DNA of 64,000 nucleotides from Sphingobium sp. TCM1. Lineage in GTDB: Bacteria > Pseudomonadota > Alphaproteobacteria > Sphingomonadales > Sphingomonadaceae. Below are positions 52,255-60,260 of the stretch, piece after piece. Every line of letters begins with the position of its first letter. The first letter of the stretch is position 1. The notes beneath the pieces were generated by a model. It worked only from the letters and a program-made list of their open reading frames with translations. It ran no database searches and was not told the origin of the DNA. The stretch lies in contig NZ_LXVX01000012.1 of the NCBI RefSeq assembly GCF_001650725.1, forward strand, positions 310,001 to 374,000, given 5' to 3'. Made by a program: the position numbers and the translations under genes.

Positions 52255-54051
52255 AGCGGACGGATCGCGCTCCGTCGCAAGGATGATCCGGTCGCGGCCG
52301 TTGCGCTTGGCGCGCAGCAGCGCTGCGTCGGCGGTCCGCAGAAGCCGGTCGGCCGATCCATGGTCGGGGAAGGTGGCAAGGCCGAAGGAGGCTGTCACCG
52401 GGCCCAAGGGCTTGCCCCGATGTTCGACCATCAAATTGCGAATGTCCCGCTGTACGCTATTTGCCCGCTCCAGCGCCTGATCCGGCGCGAAACCGGGCAT
52501 CAGCAGCACGAATTCCTCGCCCCCCAGGCGAAAGGCATGGCCCTTTTCCCGCATGGCCTGACCCAGCACCTGCCCCACGGCCTGAAGCACGGCGTCGCCC
52601 GCATCATGGCCGAACTGGTCATTGAACTGCTTGAAATGGTCGATGTCCAGGATCAGGCAGGACAGGGGCGACTGGTGCCGCTCGGCCTGTTCGGTGTGAT
52701 GTTTCAGCATCTGGTCGAAATGGCGACGATTGGCGAGGCCGGTCAGCGCATCGGCCATCGCCATTTCGCGCAGCGCATCGCGCAGGCGCAGGTTGGCGAG
52801 GGCGAGACCGATATTTTCCGCCAGCATTTCCAGATATTTCTCGCTTCGACCGACCTCGTCGGCTGACGCTTCCGGCCGTTGCTCGAGATAGAGGAGGCCG
52901 ATGCTCTCGCCCTGCGCGATCAGGGGAATGCAGAGCGTCGGCGCGTCGCCGCCCTCGTCCATATGGTCGCAGCCTATGTCGATGGTCCGGCCCGCCGGTC
53001 GATGCGGCTGGCCGCGCCGCAACGCCCAACAGGCAGACGGCGGGAAATCCGGTCGGGAAAATGTGGGCGAACCCCAGGCGCAGACCTGCTGCATCAGGGC
53101 GGTGCGGCTGTCCTGGACATAGAGCCGACCAGCAAAGAGCGGGGCGATTTCGGGCGTGAAGCGGCGGACGACCTCGGCAAGGTCGGTCATGCTGTCGCAG
53201 CCCTGCAACCGCTGGGTCATACGGGACAGAAGGTCGCGCATCGCCCGATTGCGTTCCTGCTCCTGTTCGAGCCGTTGCCGTTCCAGCCCGTTTTCGCGAA
53301 AGATGCGGATCGCCTGCGCCATGTCGCCGATCTCGTCGACCTGACGCAGGTCGGGCGGGATGGCAGCATAGTCCTGCGCCGCGAGCCGGGTGACGACGTC
53401 GCTCAGCCTTACGACAGGGTGCAGGATGCGCTGCTTCAGGATGAAATAGAGCACGCACAGGAACAGGAGCGCCGTCGCGGCGAGCATGATTTCCGACATG
53501 CTGCGCCATTGACGCGCCGTTTCGGTGGCGGCCGCCACCGCCTGTTCAGTGCGGGTTTCGAGCAGATACCGAAATTTGGCGACCTGGCCGGCGATCCGGT
53601 CCATTTCACGGCCATATTCGTCGCCGAACAAAATGGCGCGGGCAGTCCGATCGTCGCCTTGTCGAGCCGCCTGGAGCGCGGCGTCCTGTTCGTCCATCAG
53701 CGCATCGGCCCAATAGAGCGCCTGTTGCAGCGCCTGGAGTTCCCCGACACGGGCGCCGGCGTTCTTCAGATACCGGACGCGATCTTCCACCGAACGCAAG
53801 GCAGCCCGTTCGCGGCGATAGACGATCAAGTGGCTGGGGTTGCCGGTGACGACGAAGCTGCGGGCCTGTTCGCTCAGGCGATAGACATCTTCTTCCAGAG
53901 AGGCGGTGAGTTGATCGAATGTGGCGCGTTGGGCAACCGCGGCGCGCTCGCGCTGTTCTGCACCCGAAGCGAGCAACATTGTCGAGCCGGACAGCAGGGT
54001 GAGGGCGACAGTGGCGCCATAGGCCCAGTTGGTGATGGTGGAAAGACGCAT
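52240..54051 (-). CDS. Membrane GAF-GGDEF diguanylate cyclase
   Basis: 603 residues. An N-terminal helix, a helical periplasmic sensor (about 30-180), a second helix ([20 protein letters not shown]), HAMP-like linker with coiled coil, GAF-like domain (about 290-430) and a GGDEF domain ([51 protein letters not shown] near residue 510). The active GGEEF is intact, so c-di-GMP synthesis is likely. The inhibitory I-site RxxD five residues before it reads REKG, so feedback inhibition may be lost. No EAL domain. Sensor ligand unknown. Confidence 0.92.
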   Translation of the reverse strand: MRLSTITNWAYGATVALTLLSGSTMLLASGAEQRERAAVAQRATFDQLTASLEEDVYRLSEQARSFVVTGNPSHLIVYRRERAALRSVEDRVRYLKNAGARVGELQALQQALYWADALMDEQDAALQAARQGDDRTARAILFGDEYGREMDRIAGQVAKFRYLLETRTEQAVAAATETARQWRSMSEIMLAATALLFLCVLYFILKQRILHPVVRLSDVVTRLAAQDYAAIPPDLRQVDEIGDMAQAIRIFRENGLERQRLEQEQERNRAMRDLLSRMTQRLQGCDSMTDLAEVVRRFTPEIAPLFAGRLYVQDSRTALMQQVCAWGSPTFSRPDFPPSACWALRRGQPHRPAGRTIDIGCDHMDEGGDAPTLCIPLIAQGESIGLLYLEQRPEASADEVGRSEKYLEMLAENIGLALANLRLRDALREMAMADALTGLANRRHFDQMLKHHTEQAERHQSPLSCLILDIDHFKQFNDQFGHDAGDAVLQAVGQVLGQAMREKGHAFRLGGEEFVLLMPGFAPDQALERANSVQRDIRNLMVEHRGKPLGPVTASFGLATFPDHGSADRLLRTADAALLRAKRNGRDRIILATERDPSASEAA

Positions 54052-54173
54052 GGTCGCGCGAGTCTAGGGCGCAAATCTTGGGATTTGATTAACCATTGGC
54101 GCCATCCTGCTTGTCCACAGCTTTCCTGTTTCAAGGGCTAGCGGCGAATCGCCGGCCATGGGTAGAACGGGTC

Positions 54174-57100
54174 ATGCCTCATGCCGCTTTCGTACCGCTT
54201 CGCGTCTTTTCCTCCTTCACCATGCTCGAAGGGGCGATCGATCCCAAGAAGATCGCGAAGCAGGCGCGGGCGCTGGGTTTTCCCGCTGTCGCGATCACCG
54301 ATCGCAACGGGCTCTATGGCTCCATGGCCTTTTCCGACGCCTGCAAGGATGAAGGGGTGCAGCCGGTCATCGGCGCGATGCTGGGCCTGTTGCGGCCCGG
54401 CCGCCCGGCCAATGCCGCGCCGGTGCATGACTGGCTTGCGCTCTATGCGCAGGATGCGGCGGGCTATGACAATCTCTGTGCGCTGGTTTCGATGGCGCAT
54501 CTCGACCGGCCGGTCGAGGAAGTGCCGCATGTGACGATCGAGGCGCTGCATGGGCGGACCGATGGGCTGATCGCCCTGACTGCGGGTGGCGAAGGAGCGC
54601 TGGCGCGGCTGTTCGCCGAAGATCAGCCCGAGGCGGCGATCGCTTATGCCGAGCGGCTGGAGGCGCTGTTTCCAGATCGGCTCTATGTCGAGCTCTGCCG
54701 GCGGCTGGACCCGGTGGAGGGCAAGGCCGAGCCGCATCTGCTCGACCTTGCCTATGATCGCAACCTGCCGCTGGTCGCGACCAACCCGACTTGCTTTGCC
54801 GAACCCGATTTCCACCGGGCGCATGACGTCATGCTGTGCATCGCCGACGGCGCCTATGTGGAAACGCCCGATCGCCGGACCAGTTCGCCCGACGCCTGGA
54901 TGAAGCCGGCGGCGGAGATGAAGCGACTGTTCGAGGATCTGCCCGAGGCGCTGGCCAATACGCTGGTCGTCGCGCAGCGCTGCGCCGTGGCCGCGCCAAA
55001 GCGCAGGCCGATCCTGCCGAGCCTGGCTGGAGACATCGAGGGCGAGGCGGCCATGCTGCGGGACCAGGCCGCAGCGGGGCTGGAGGTGCGGCTGCAAAAG
55101 GCCGGCATCGTCACGGAGGAGGCGCGCCGGCCCTATTTCGAACGCCTCAAGTTCGAGACCGACATCATCATCCAGATGGGCTTTCCGGGCTATTTCCTGA
55201 TCGTTGCCGACTTCATCAAATGGGCGAAAGATCATGATATTCCGGTGGGGCCGGGCCGTGGGTCCGGCGCGGGGTCGCTGGTCGCCTGGGCGCTGACCAT
55301 CACCGATCTCGATCCGCTGCAACTGGGGCTGCTGTTCGAGCGCTTCCTGAACCCGGAGCGCGTGTCGATGCCCGACTTCGACATCGACTTCTGCGAAACG
55401 CGGCGGGGAGAGGTGATCCGCTACGTCCAGAATAAATATGGCGCGGACCATGTGGCTCAGATCATCACCTTCGGTAAGCTCAAGGCCCGCGCGGTGCTCA
55501 AGGATACCGGCCGCGTGCTCCAGATGAGCTATGGCCAGGTCGACCGGCTCGCCAAGCTGGTGCCCAACCATCCGACCGATCCCTGGACGCTCGAACGGTC
55601 GCTGAACGGCGTTTCCGAATTCAAGGCGGAATATGACAATGACAATCAGGTCCGCCGCCTGATCGACTATGCGATGAAGCTGGAGGGCTTCCCGCGCCAC
55701 AGCTCCACCCACGCGGCGGGCGTGGTGATCGGCGACCGGCCCCTGAGCCAGCTCGTGCCGCTTTATCGCGATCCGCGATCCGACATGCCGGTGACTCAGT
55801 TCGACATGAAATATGTCGAGGGGGCGGGGCTGGTGAAGTTCGACTTCCTGGGTCTCAAGACGTTGTCGGTGTTGCAGAAGGCGGTGCAGCTGCTGGCCGC
55901 GCGGGGCGTGGCGGTCGATCTCGATACGCTCGCCTGGGATGATCCGGCGGTCTACGAACTGCTCCAGCGCGGCGACACGGTGGGCGTGTTCCAGCTGGAA
56001 TCGGAAGGAATGCGTAAGACGCTGGCGGCGGTGCGGCCGACCAATTTCGGCGACATCATTGCGCTCGTGTCGCTTTATCGCCCCGGACCGATGGACAATA
56101 TTCCGATGTTCGGGCGTCGCAAGAACGGGCAGGAAGAGATTGAATATCCGCACATATTGCTGAAGCCGATCCTCGAAGAAACCTATGGCATCTTCGTCTA
56201 TCAGGAACAGGTGATGCAGGCGGCGCAGATACTGGCGGGCTATTCGCTGGGCGACGCCGACCTGCTGCGCCGCGCCATGGGCAAGAAGGTGCAGGCGGAG
56301 ATGGACGCGCAGCGGTCCCGCTTCGTCGAGGGGTGCGCGGAAAAGAGCGATATCCCGGCCGCCAAGGCGAATGAACTGTTCGACTTGATCGACAAGTTCG
56401 CGGGCTATGGCTTTAACAAGTCACACGCGGCGGCCTATGCGCTGCTCGCCTATCAGACCGCCTGGCTGAAGGCCCATTATCCGGCGGAATTCTATGCCGG
56501 GTCGATGGCCTTCGACATTCATCTGACCGACAAGCTGACCATCTTCGTCGACGATATGCGGCGCATGGGGCTGTCCTGCCTGCCTCCTGACATCAATCGC
56601 AGCCTGGCGGATTTCTCCGTAGAGCCGGTGCCGCATGAAGGGGATGACAAGCGATTGGGCTTCGCCGTGCGCTATGCGCTGGGCGGGCTGAAAGGCGTGG
56701 GCGAGAAGGCGATGGAGCAACTGGTTGCCGAGCGCGAGGCGGCCGGGCCGTTCAAGTCGCTCGACGATTTCGCCGACCGGATCGAACCCCGCCTGCTCAA
56801 TCGGCGGCAGCTGGAAAGCCTGGCCGCGGCGGGCGCGTTCGACGGCATCCATGCCGACCGGGCGGGCGTCCATGCGGCGGCGGAGACCATCCTGTCGGTG
56901 GCGGCCAGCAATGCGCAGGCGCGCGAAAGCGGGCAGGGCGGCCTGTTCGGCGACGTCGAGACGCCGCACGCCGACGTGCGTATTCCGCCGCACCAGGCCT
57001 GGACCGTGGCGGATCGCATGGCGCAGGAGAAGGAGGCGTTCGGCTTCTATTTCTCGGCCCATCCGGTCGATCGCTACAAGCATCTGGCCGATGCGCGCGG

Positions 57101-57719
57101 CGCGCGCAGCTATGGCGCCATCTGCCAGGCGCCGATGGGCACGCCCAATGCGGAAGGCCGGGTGATGACGATCATGGCCGCGATGGTCGAGGATGTGCGC
57201 TGGCGCGAGACGCGGCGCGGCGCGCGCTACGCCAATGCGACCTTTTCCGACCAGAGCGGGCAGTTCCAGGCGAGCTGTTTCGACGAGGACGCGTGCAAGG
57301 CGATCGAGGAACTGGTGACTGACGGCGACTGTGCGCTGCTGGTGGTGGAGCTGGATCGGCTGCCGGGCGAGGAAACGCCGCGCGTCACCGTGCGCGGGGT
57401 CGAGCCATTCCGCCAGATCGCCAGTGCATCCCGCATGGAGCTGACCGTCGATGTCGAGACGCCGCAGGCGGTTGCGTCGCTGGCGGCGCTGCTTGCGGGC
57501 GCCGACGGTGGCCGCAGCGAGGTGTTCCTGCGCGCGCCGGTGGGTGGCGGACAGGCGGCGCGCGTGTTTCTGGGCGACCGTTACAGTCTGGGCGCGGACC
57601 AGGTCGATGCGATTGCGACCATCGCGGGCCTGTCGATCCATCGGTTCGAGCGGATGGACGTGAAAGCGGACGGCTATCGCACGCGCACGCGGCGGTCGGG
57701 GATGCGGCTGGTGGGGTGA
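54174..57719 (+). CDS. dnaE: DNA polymerase III alpha subunit
   Basis: An 1181-residue replicative C-family polymerase of the DnaE1 type. N-terminal PHP domain (FVPLRVFSSFTMLEGAIDPK), palm motifs GPGRGSGAGSLVAWAL near 360 and PDFDIDFCE near 400, a later LYRPGPMDNIP, helix-hairpin-helix region (LGGLKGVGEKAME) and an OB domain before the C-terminus. Start at MPHAAFVPLRVFSS, where the family begins. Length fits the replicative form rather than the shorter error-prone DnaE2. Confidence 0.96.
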   Translation: MPHAAFVPLRVFSSFTMLEGAIDPKKIAKQARALGFPAVAITDRNGLYGSMAFSDACKDEGVQPVIGAMLGLLRPGRPANAAPVHDWLALYAQDAAGYDNLCALVSMAHLDRPVEEVPHVTIEALHGRTDGLIALTAGGEGALARLFAEDQPEAAIAYAERLEALFPDRLYVELCRRLDPVEGKAEPHLLDLAYDRNLPLVATNPTCFAEPDFHRAHDVMLCIADGAYVETPDRRTSSPDAWMKPAAEMKRLFEDLPEALANTLVVAQRCAVAAPKRRPILPSLAGDIEGEAAMLRDQAAAGLEVRLQKAGIVTEEARRPYFERLKFETDIIIQMGFPGYFLIVADFIKWAKDHDIPVGPGRGSGAGSLVAWALTITDLDPLQLGLLFERFLNPERVSMPDFDIDFCETRRGEVIRYVQNKYGADHVAQIITFGKLKARAVLKDTGRVLQMSYGQVDRLAKLVPNHPTDPWTLERSLNGVSEFKAEYDNDNQVRRLIDYAMKLEGFPRHSSTHAAGVVIGDRPLSQLVPLYRDPRSDMPVTQFDMKYVEGAGLVKFDFLGLKTLSVLQKAVQLLAARGVAVDLDTLAWDDPAVYELLQRGDTVGVFQLESEGMRKTLAAVRPTNFGDIIALVSLYRPGPMDNIPMFGRRKNGQEEIEYPHILLKPILEETYGIFVYQEQVMQAAQILAGYSLGDADLLRRAMGKKVQAEMDAQRSRFVEGCAEKSDIPAAKANELFDLIDKFAGYGFNKSHAAAYALLAYQTAWLKAHYPAEFYAGSMAFDIHLTDKLTIFVDDMRRMGLSCLPPDINRSLADFSVEPVPHEGDDKRLGFAVRYALGGLKGVGEKAMEQLVAEREAAGPFKSLDDFADRIEPRLLNRRQLESLAAAGAFDGIHADRAGVHAAAETILSVAASNAQARESGQGGLFGDVETPHADVRIPPHQAWTVADRMAQEKEAFGFYFSAHPVDRYKHLADARGARSYGAICQAPMGTPNAEGRVMTIMAAMVEDVRWRETRRGARYANATFSDQSGQFQASCFDEDACKAIEELVTDGDCALLVVELDRLPGEETPRVTVRGVEPFRQIASASRMELTVDVETPQAVASLAALLAGADGGRSEVFLRAPVGGGQAARVFLGDRYSLGADQVDAIATIAGLSIHRFERMDVKADGYRTRTRRSGMRLVG

Positions 57720-57792
57720 TGGCGCGAGGCAGGTGTGACCAGACGCGGGCTGTCATGGAACGGGAAGCGGTCAGTCCGCCAGCCATCCTTTT

Positions 57793-57882
57793 CGTCGTCC
57801 CTGCGCAGGCGGGAACCCATCTCCTGGCCTCGCGTCCCGCGCCACGCTGGGGAGATGGATCCCCGCCTTCGCGGGGATGACG
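57793..57882. repeat. Dispersed palindromic intergenic repeat, copy 3
   Basis: Between the convergent dnaE and radical SAM genes. Left arm CGTCGTCCCTGCGCAGGCGG and ACCCATCTCC; right arm GGAGATGGATCCCCGCC then TTCGCGGGGATGACGG. The right arm is the best-preserved end among the four copies. Confidence 0.85.
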
Positions 57883-57928
57883 GACGAGTTTCCGCTGTTC
57901 TTTCTGTCAGGTCGATCTCCCATCCCAC

Positions 57929-58996
57929 TCACAACAGCCGCATCTGCGCGCCTTCGGGCGGGCGGAAAAGGTCGGAGCGGAGGGTCAGAGGCTCTCCGCC
58001 CAGCCCCGCTTGGCGGCGGGCGCGCCGGAAGCGGGTGCGGATCAGGTCGGCCCAGACGCCTTGCCCCTTCATTCGGCTGCCGAAGTTGGGATCATTGTCG
58101 CGGCCGCCCCTTATGTCGCGGATCATCGCCATCACCTTGCCCGCGCGTTCGGGATAATGTTCGGCCAGCCAGGCGCGGAAGAGCGGGGCGACCTCGTGCG
58201 GCAGGCGGACGAGGATATAGTTGACGTCGCGGGCGCCAGCGGCGGCGACGCGCGCGACGACGCTTTCAATCTCATGGTCGTTGATGGCGGGGACGATGGG
58301 CGACATGTTCGCCGACACGGGTATGCCCGCCTCCGCCAGCCGCGCGATCGCAGCAACGCGGCGGTCGGGATGCGGCGCGCGCGGTTCGAGCGTGCGGGCA
58401 ATCTTTGGGTCGAGTGATGTCACGGAGATCATCACCGCCACCAGATTGTCGCGCGCAAGGTCGGCGAGCAGGTCGATGTCGCGCAGGATGCGGTCGGATT
58501 TGGTAGTAATGAAAGTCGGGTGGCGGGTTTCGGCCAGCACCTCCAGCACCTCCCGGGTGATCCGCCAATCCTTCTCGATCGGCTGATAGGGATCGGTGTT
58601 GGTGCCCATGGCGATCGGGCTGGCGACATGGCCTTTCTTCATAAGTTCAGTCCGCAGGAGCCTCGCGGCGTCGGGTTTGGCGAACAGCTTCGTTTCGAAA
58701 TCCAGACCCGGCGACAGATCGTGGTAGGCATGGGTGGGACGCGCGAAGCAGTAGATGCAGCCATGCTCGGAGCCTCGATAGGCGTTGATCGACTGACTAA
58801 AGGCGATGTCAGGGGATTGGTTACGGGCGATGATAGTGCGGGGATGTTCGACCGATACCTCCGTGCGTAGGCGCGGCGCTTCCCCGTCGATCGCTTCGGA
58901 CGCATCCAGCCAGTCGCCATCGGCCTGCCGTTCGGGCAGGTTGAAGCGTCGGCTTTCGCCGTTCGATGTTGCACCTCGGCCCTTGTGCGCAGTCAT
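57929..58996 (-). CDS. PA0069-family radical SAM protein (spore photoproduct lyase-like)
   Basis: A 355-residue protein of the PA0069/SplB-like group. The region expected to hold CxxxCxxC reads YRGSEHGCIYCFARPTHAY, so the first cysteine position is Ser76, with Cys80 and Cys83 present; codon TCC is clear. Other marks: SPGLDFETKLFAKPDA, AMGTNTDPYQPIE and FITTKSDRILRD. ATG 58996 was chosen over a TTG at 59014. Two overlapping LexA boxes precede the start by one base, so SOS control is likely and a DNA-repair role plausible. Substrate unknown. Confidence 0.88.
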   Translation of the reverse strand: MTAHKGRGATSNGESRRFNLPERQADGDWLDASEAIDGEAPRLRTEVSVEHPRTIIARNQSPDIAFSQSINAYRGSEHGCIYCFARPTHAYHDLSPGLDFETKLFAKPDAARLLRTELMKKGHVASPIAMGTNTDPYQPIEKDWRITREVLEVLAETRHPTFITTKSDRILRDIDLLADLARDNLVAVMISVTSLDPKIARTLEPRAPHPDRRVAAIARLAEAGIPVSANMSPIVPAINDHEIESVVARVAAAGARDVNYILVRLPHEVAPLFRAWLAEHYPERAGKVMAMIRDIRGGRDNDPNFGSRMKGQGVWADLIRTRFRRARRQAGLGGEPLTLRSDLFRPPEGAQMRLL

Positions 58997-58997
58997 G

Positions 58998-59023
58998 GAA
59001 CAACAATAGAACAAACAAAGAAC
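58998..59023 (-). promoter_or_regulatory. Double LexA (SOS) box
   Basis: Three GTTC elements in a row, each 7 bases apart, on the minus strand (59020-59023, 59009-59012, 58998-59001), making two overlapping GTTC-N7-GTTC sites, the direct-repeat SOS box of alphaproteobacteria. The last element ends one base before the ATG of the radical SAM gene. Confidence 0.85.
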
Positions 59024-59043
59024 ATTGGCAAGTGAGCCAGAGT

Positions 59044-60165
59044 TCAGCCGGCGCTTTCCCGCTGCGGGCGATCGTGCAGTCCCGACCGGTAGCCGCCGAT
59101 TTCCGGCGCGACGAAGCGGATATTCTGTTCGCGCAGGCTGGCCGCGGCATCATCGTAGAAGAAGGGCAGGAAGGCGTAGCGGCGGCCGCGCGTCACCGGT
59201 AAGGCTTCATGTAGCAGCGAACAGGAAAATATCAGCGCGCCGCCGGTGGGGGCGCGGTAGCTGCGGGCACCAAATTCGGGAAAGCGCAGTTCGCCGCCGT
59301 CGAACTCCTCGGCATTGAGGTTGACGGTGCAGGCGAAGCGGCGATGGGCGGTGCCCTTGGTCGTGTTGTCCCGATGCGGCCGGAAATAACCGCCCTCCTG
59401 CGCGTCGTAGCAGGCGATCAGAAACCGTTCGACGCGCGTTACGTCGAACTGGAAGGCGCGCTGGATCATGGGACGCAGCGTCTGGCCCATGCGCGCCTTG
59501 AGATGATCGATCAACGCCGTGTCCTGGATTACGAGATCGCGTCGCTTCTTGTGCGTGTGATCGACCTTCAGGACGGTGATCCCATTCTCTTCCCGCATGA
59601 ATCCAGAATCCTCTCCGCCCTGCTGCGCGTGCAGCGCGATCATCCGGCGGCAGAGGTCAGGGGAGAAAATGTCGGGCACGACAAGGACCGGGGCGTCGAT
59701 GTCGGGCCGGAGCGGCGGCCTGTCGCGCAGCATGGCGATCAGCCCGTCTCCTTCGGCGAGGGACGCGACGTGGCGGACACGCATCATCGGGTCGATCAGC
59801 AGCCAATGGGGATGATAGGCCCGCTGCCCGTCCCGACCCCGGAGCGCGCCGAACTGCGCTGAGATCGCGCCATCATAGTCCAGGAACCAGCGTATGCCCG
59901 GCAGGCTTTGCGCGATCCGTCCTTGCGCAGCATCCAGCGGGTCCATCGTCACCCCGAAGAAGCAGGCGCCCTCGTCATCGAACATCGCGCGGTGGCGCGC
60001 CACCAGGTCCAGCGCGTCCTGGCTGCCCGCCGCTGTCCCGCTGCCCATCAGGAGCATCACGATCCAACGGCCGCCCACGCTGCTGAAGGCGTAGTTGGGA
60101 TTGCCGTCCAGCGCCGCGCCATGGAACCAGGGCGCCACCTCTCCCGGATTGAGCTGACGTGTCAT
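59044..60165 (-). CDS. Redoxin-like / 2OG-Fe(II) prolyl-hydroxylase-like fusion
   Basis: 373 residues. The first 150 resemble an AhpC/TSA redoxin fold (LNPGEVAPWFHGAALDGNPN, HWLLIDPMMRVRHV) but the place of the peroxidatic Cys (MLLMGSGTAAGSQD, about 38-50) has none. Residues about 165-345 form a P4Hc-type 2-oxoglutarate/iron oxygenase: iron ligands His264 and Asp266 in FRPHRDN and His319 in SLLHEALPV, with a 2OG-binding Arg in VTRGRRYAF. It may hydroxylate a protein or small molecule. Start at MTRQLNPGEVAP. Its stop is about 20 bases from the SOS boxes of the next gene, so the two may be co-regulated only partly. Confidence 0.85.
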   Translation of the reverse strand: MTRQLNPGEVAPWFHGAALDGNPNYAFSSVGGRWIVMLLMGSGTAAGSQDALDLVARHRAMFDDEGACFFGVTMDPLDAAQGRIAQSLPGIRWFLDYDGAISAQFGALRGRDGQRAYHPHWLLIDPMMRVRHVASLAEGDGLIAMLRDRPPLRPDIDAPVLVVPDIFSPDLCRRMIALHAQQGGEDSGFMREENGITVLKVDHTHKKRRDLVIQDTALIDHLKARMGQTLRPMIQRAFQFDVTRVERFLIACYDAQEGGYFRPHRDNTTKGTAHRRFACTVNLNAEEFDGGELRFPEFGARSYRAPTGGALIFSCSLLHEALPVTRGRRYAFLPFFYDDAAASLREQNIRFVAPEIGGYRSGLHDRPQRESAG

Positions 60166-60260
60166 GCCGGGAGATTGCGTCGGACGGGGCGGTCCTGCAA
60201 GGGGGCTTCGCCGGCGAATAATGGCTACCACTGGCGGGATGGCGTCCCTATACCCGATCC

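Noticed and set aside
54138..56153. 671-codon open frame antisense to dnaE
   Set aside because: Shadow of dnaE for the same reason; no ribosome binding site or family signature.
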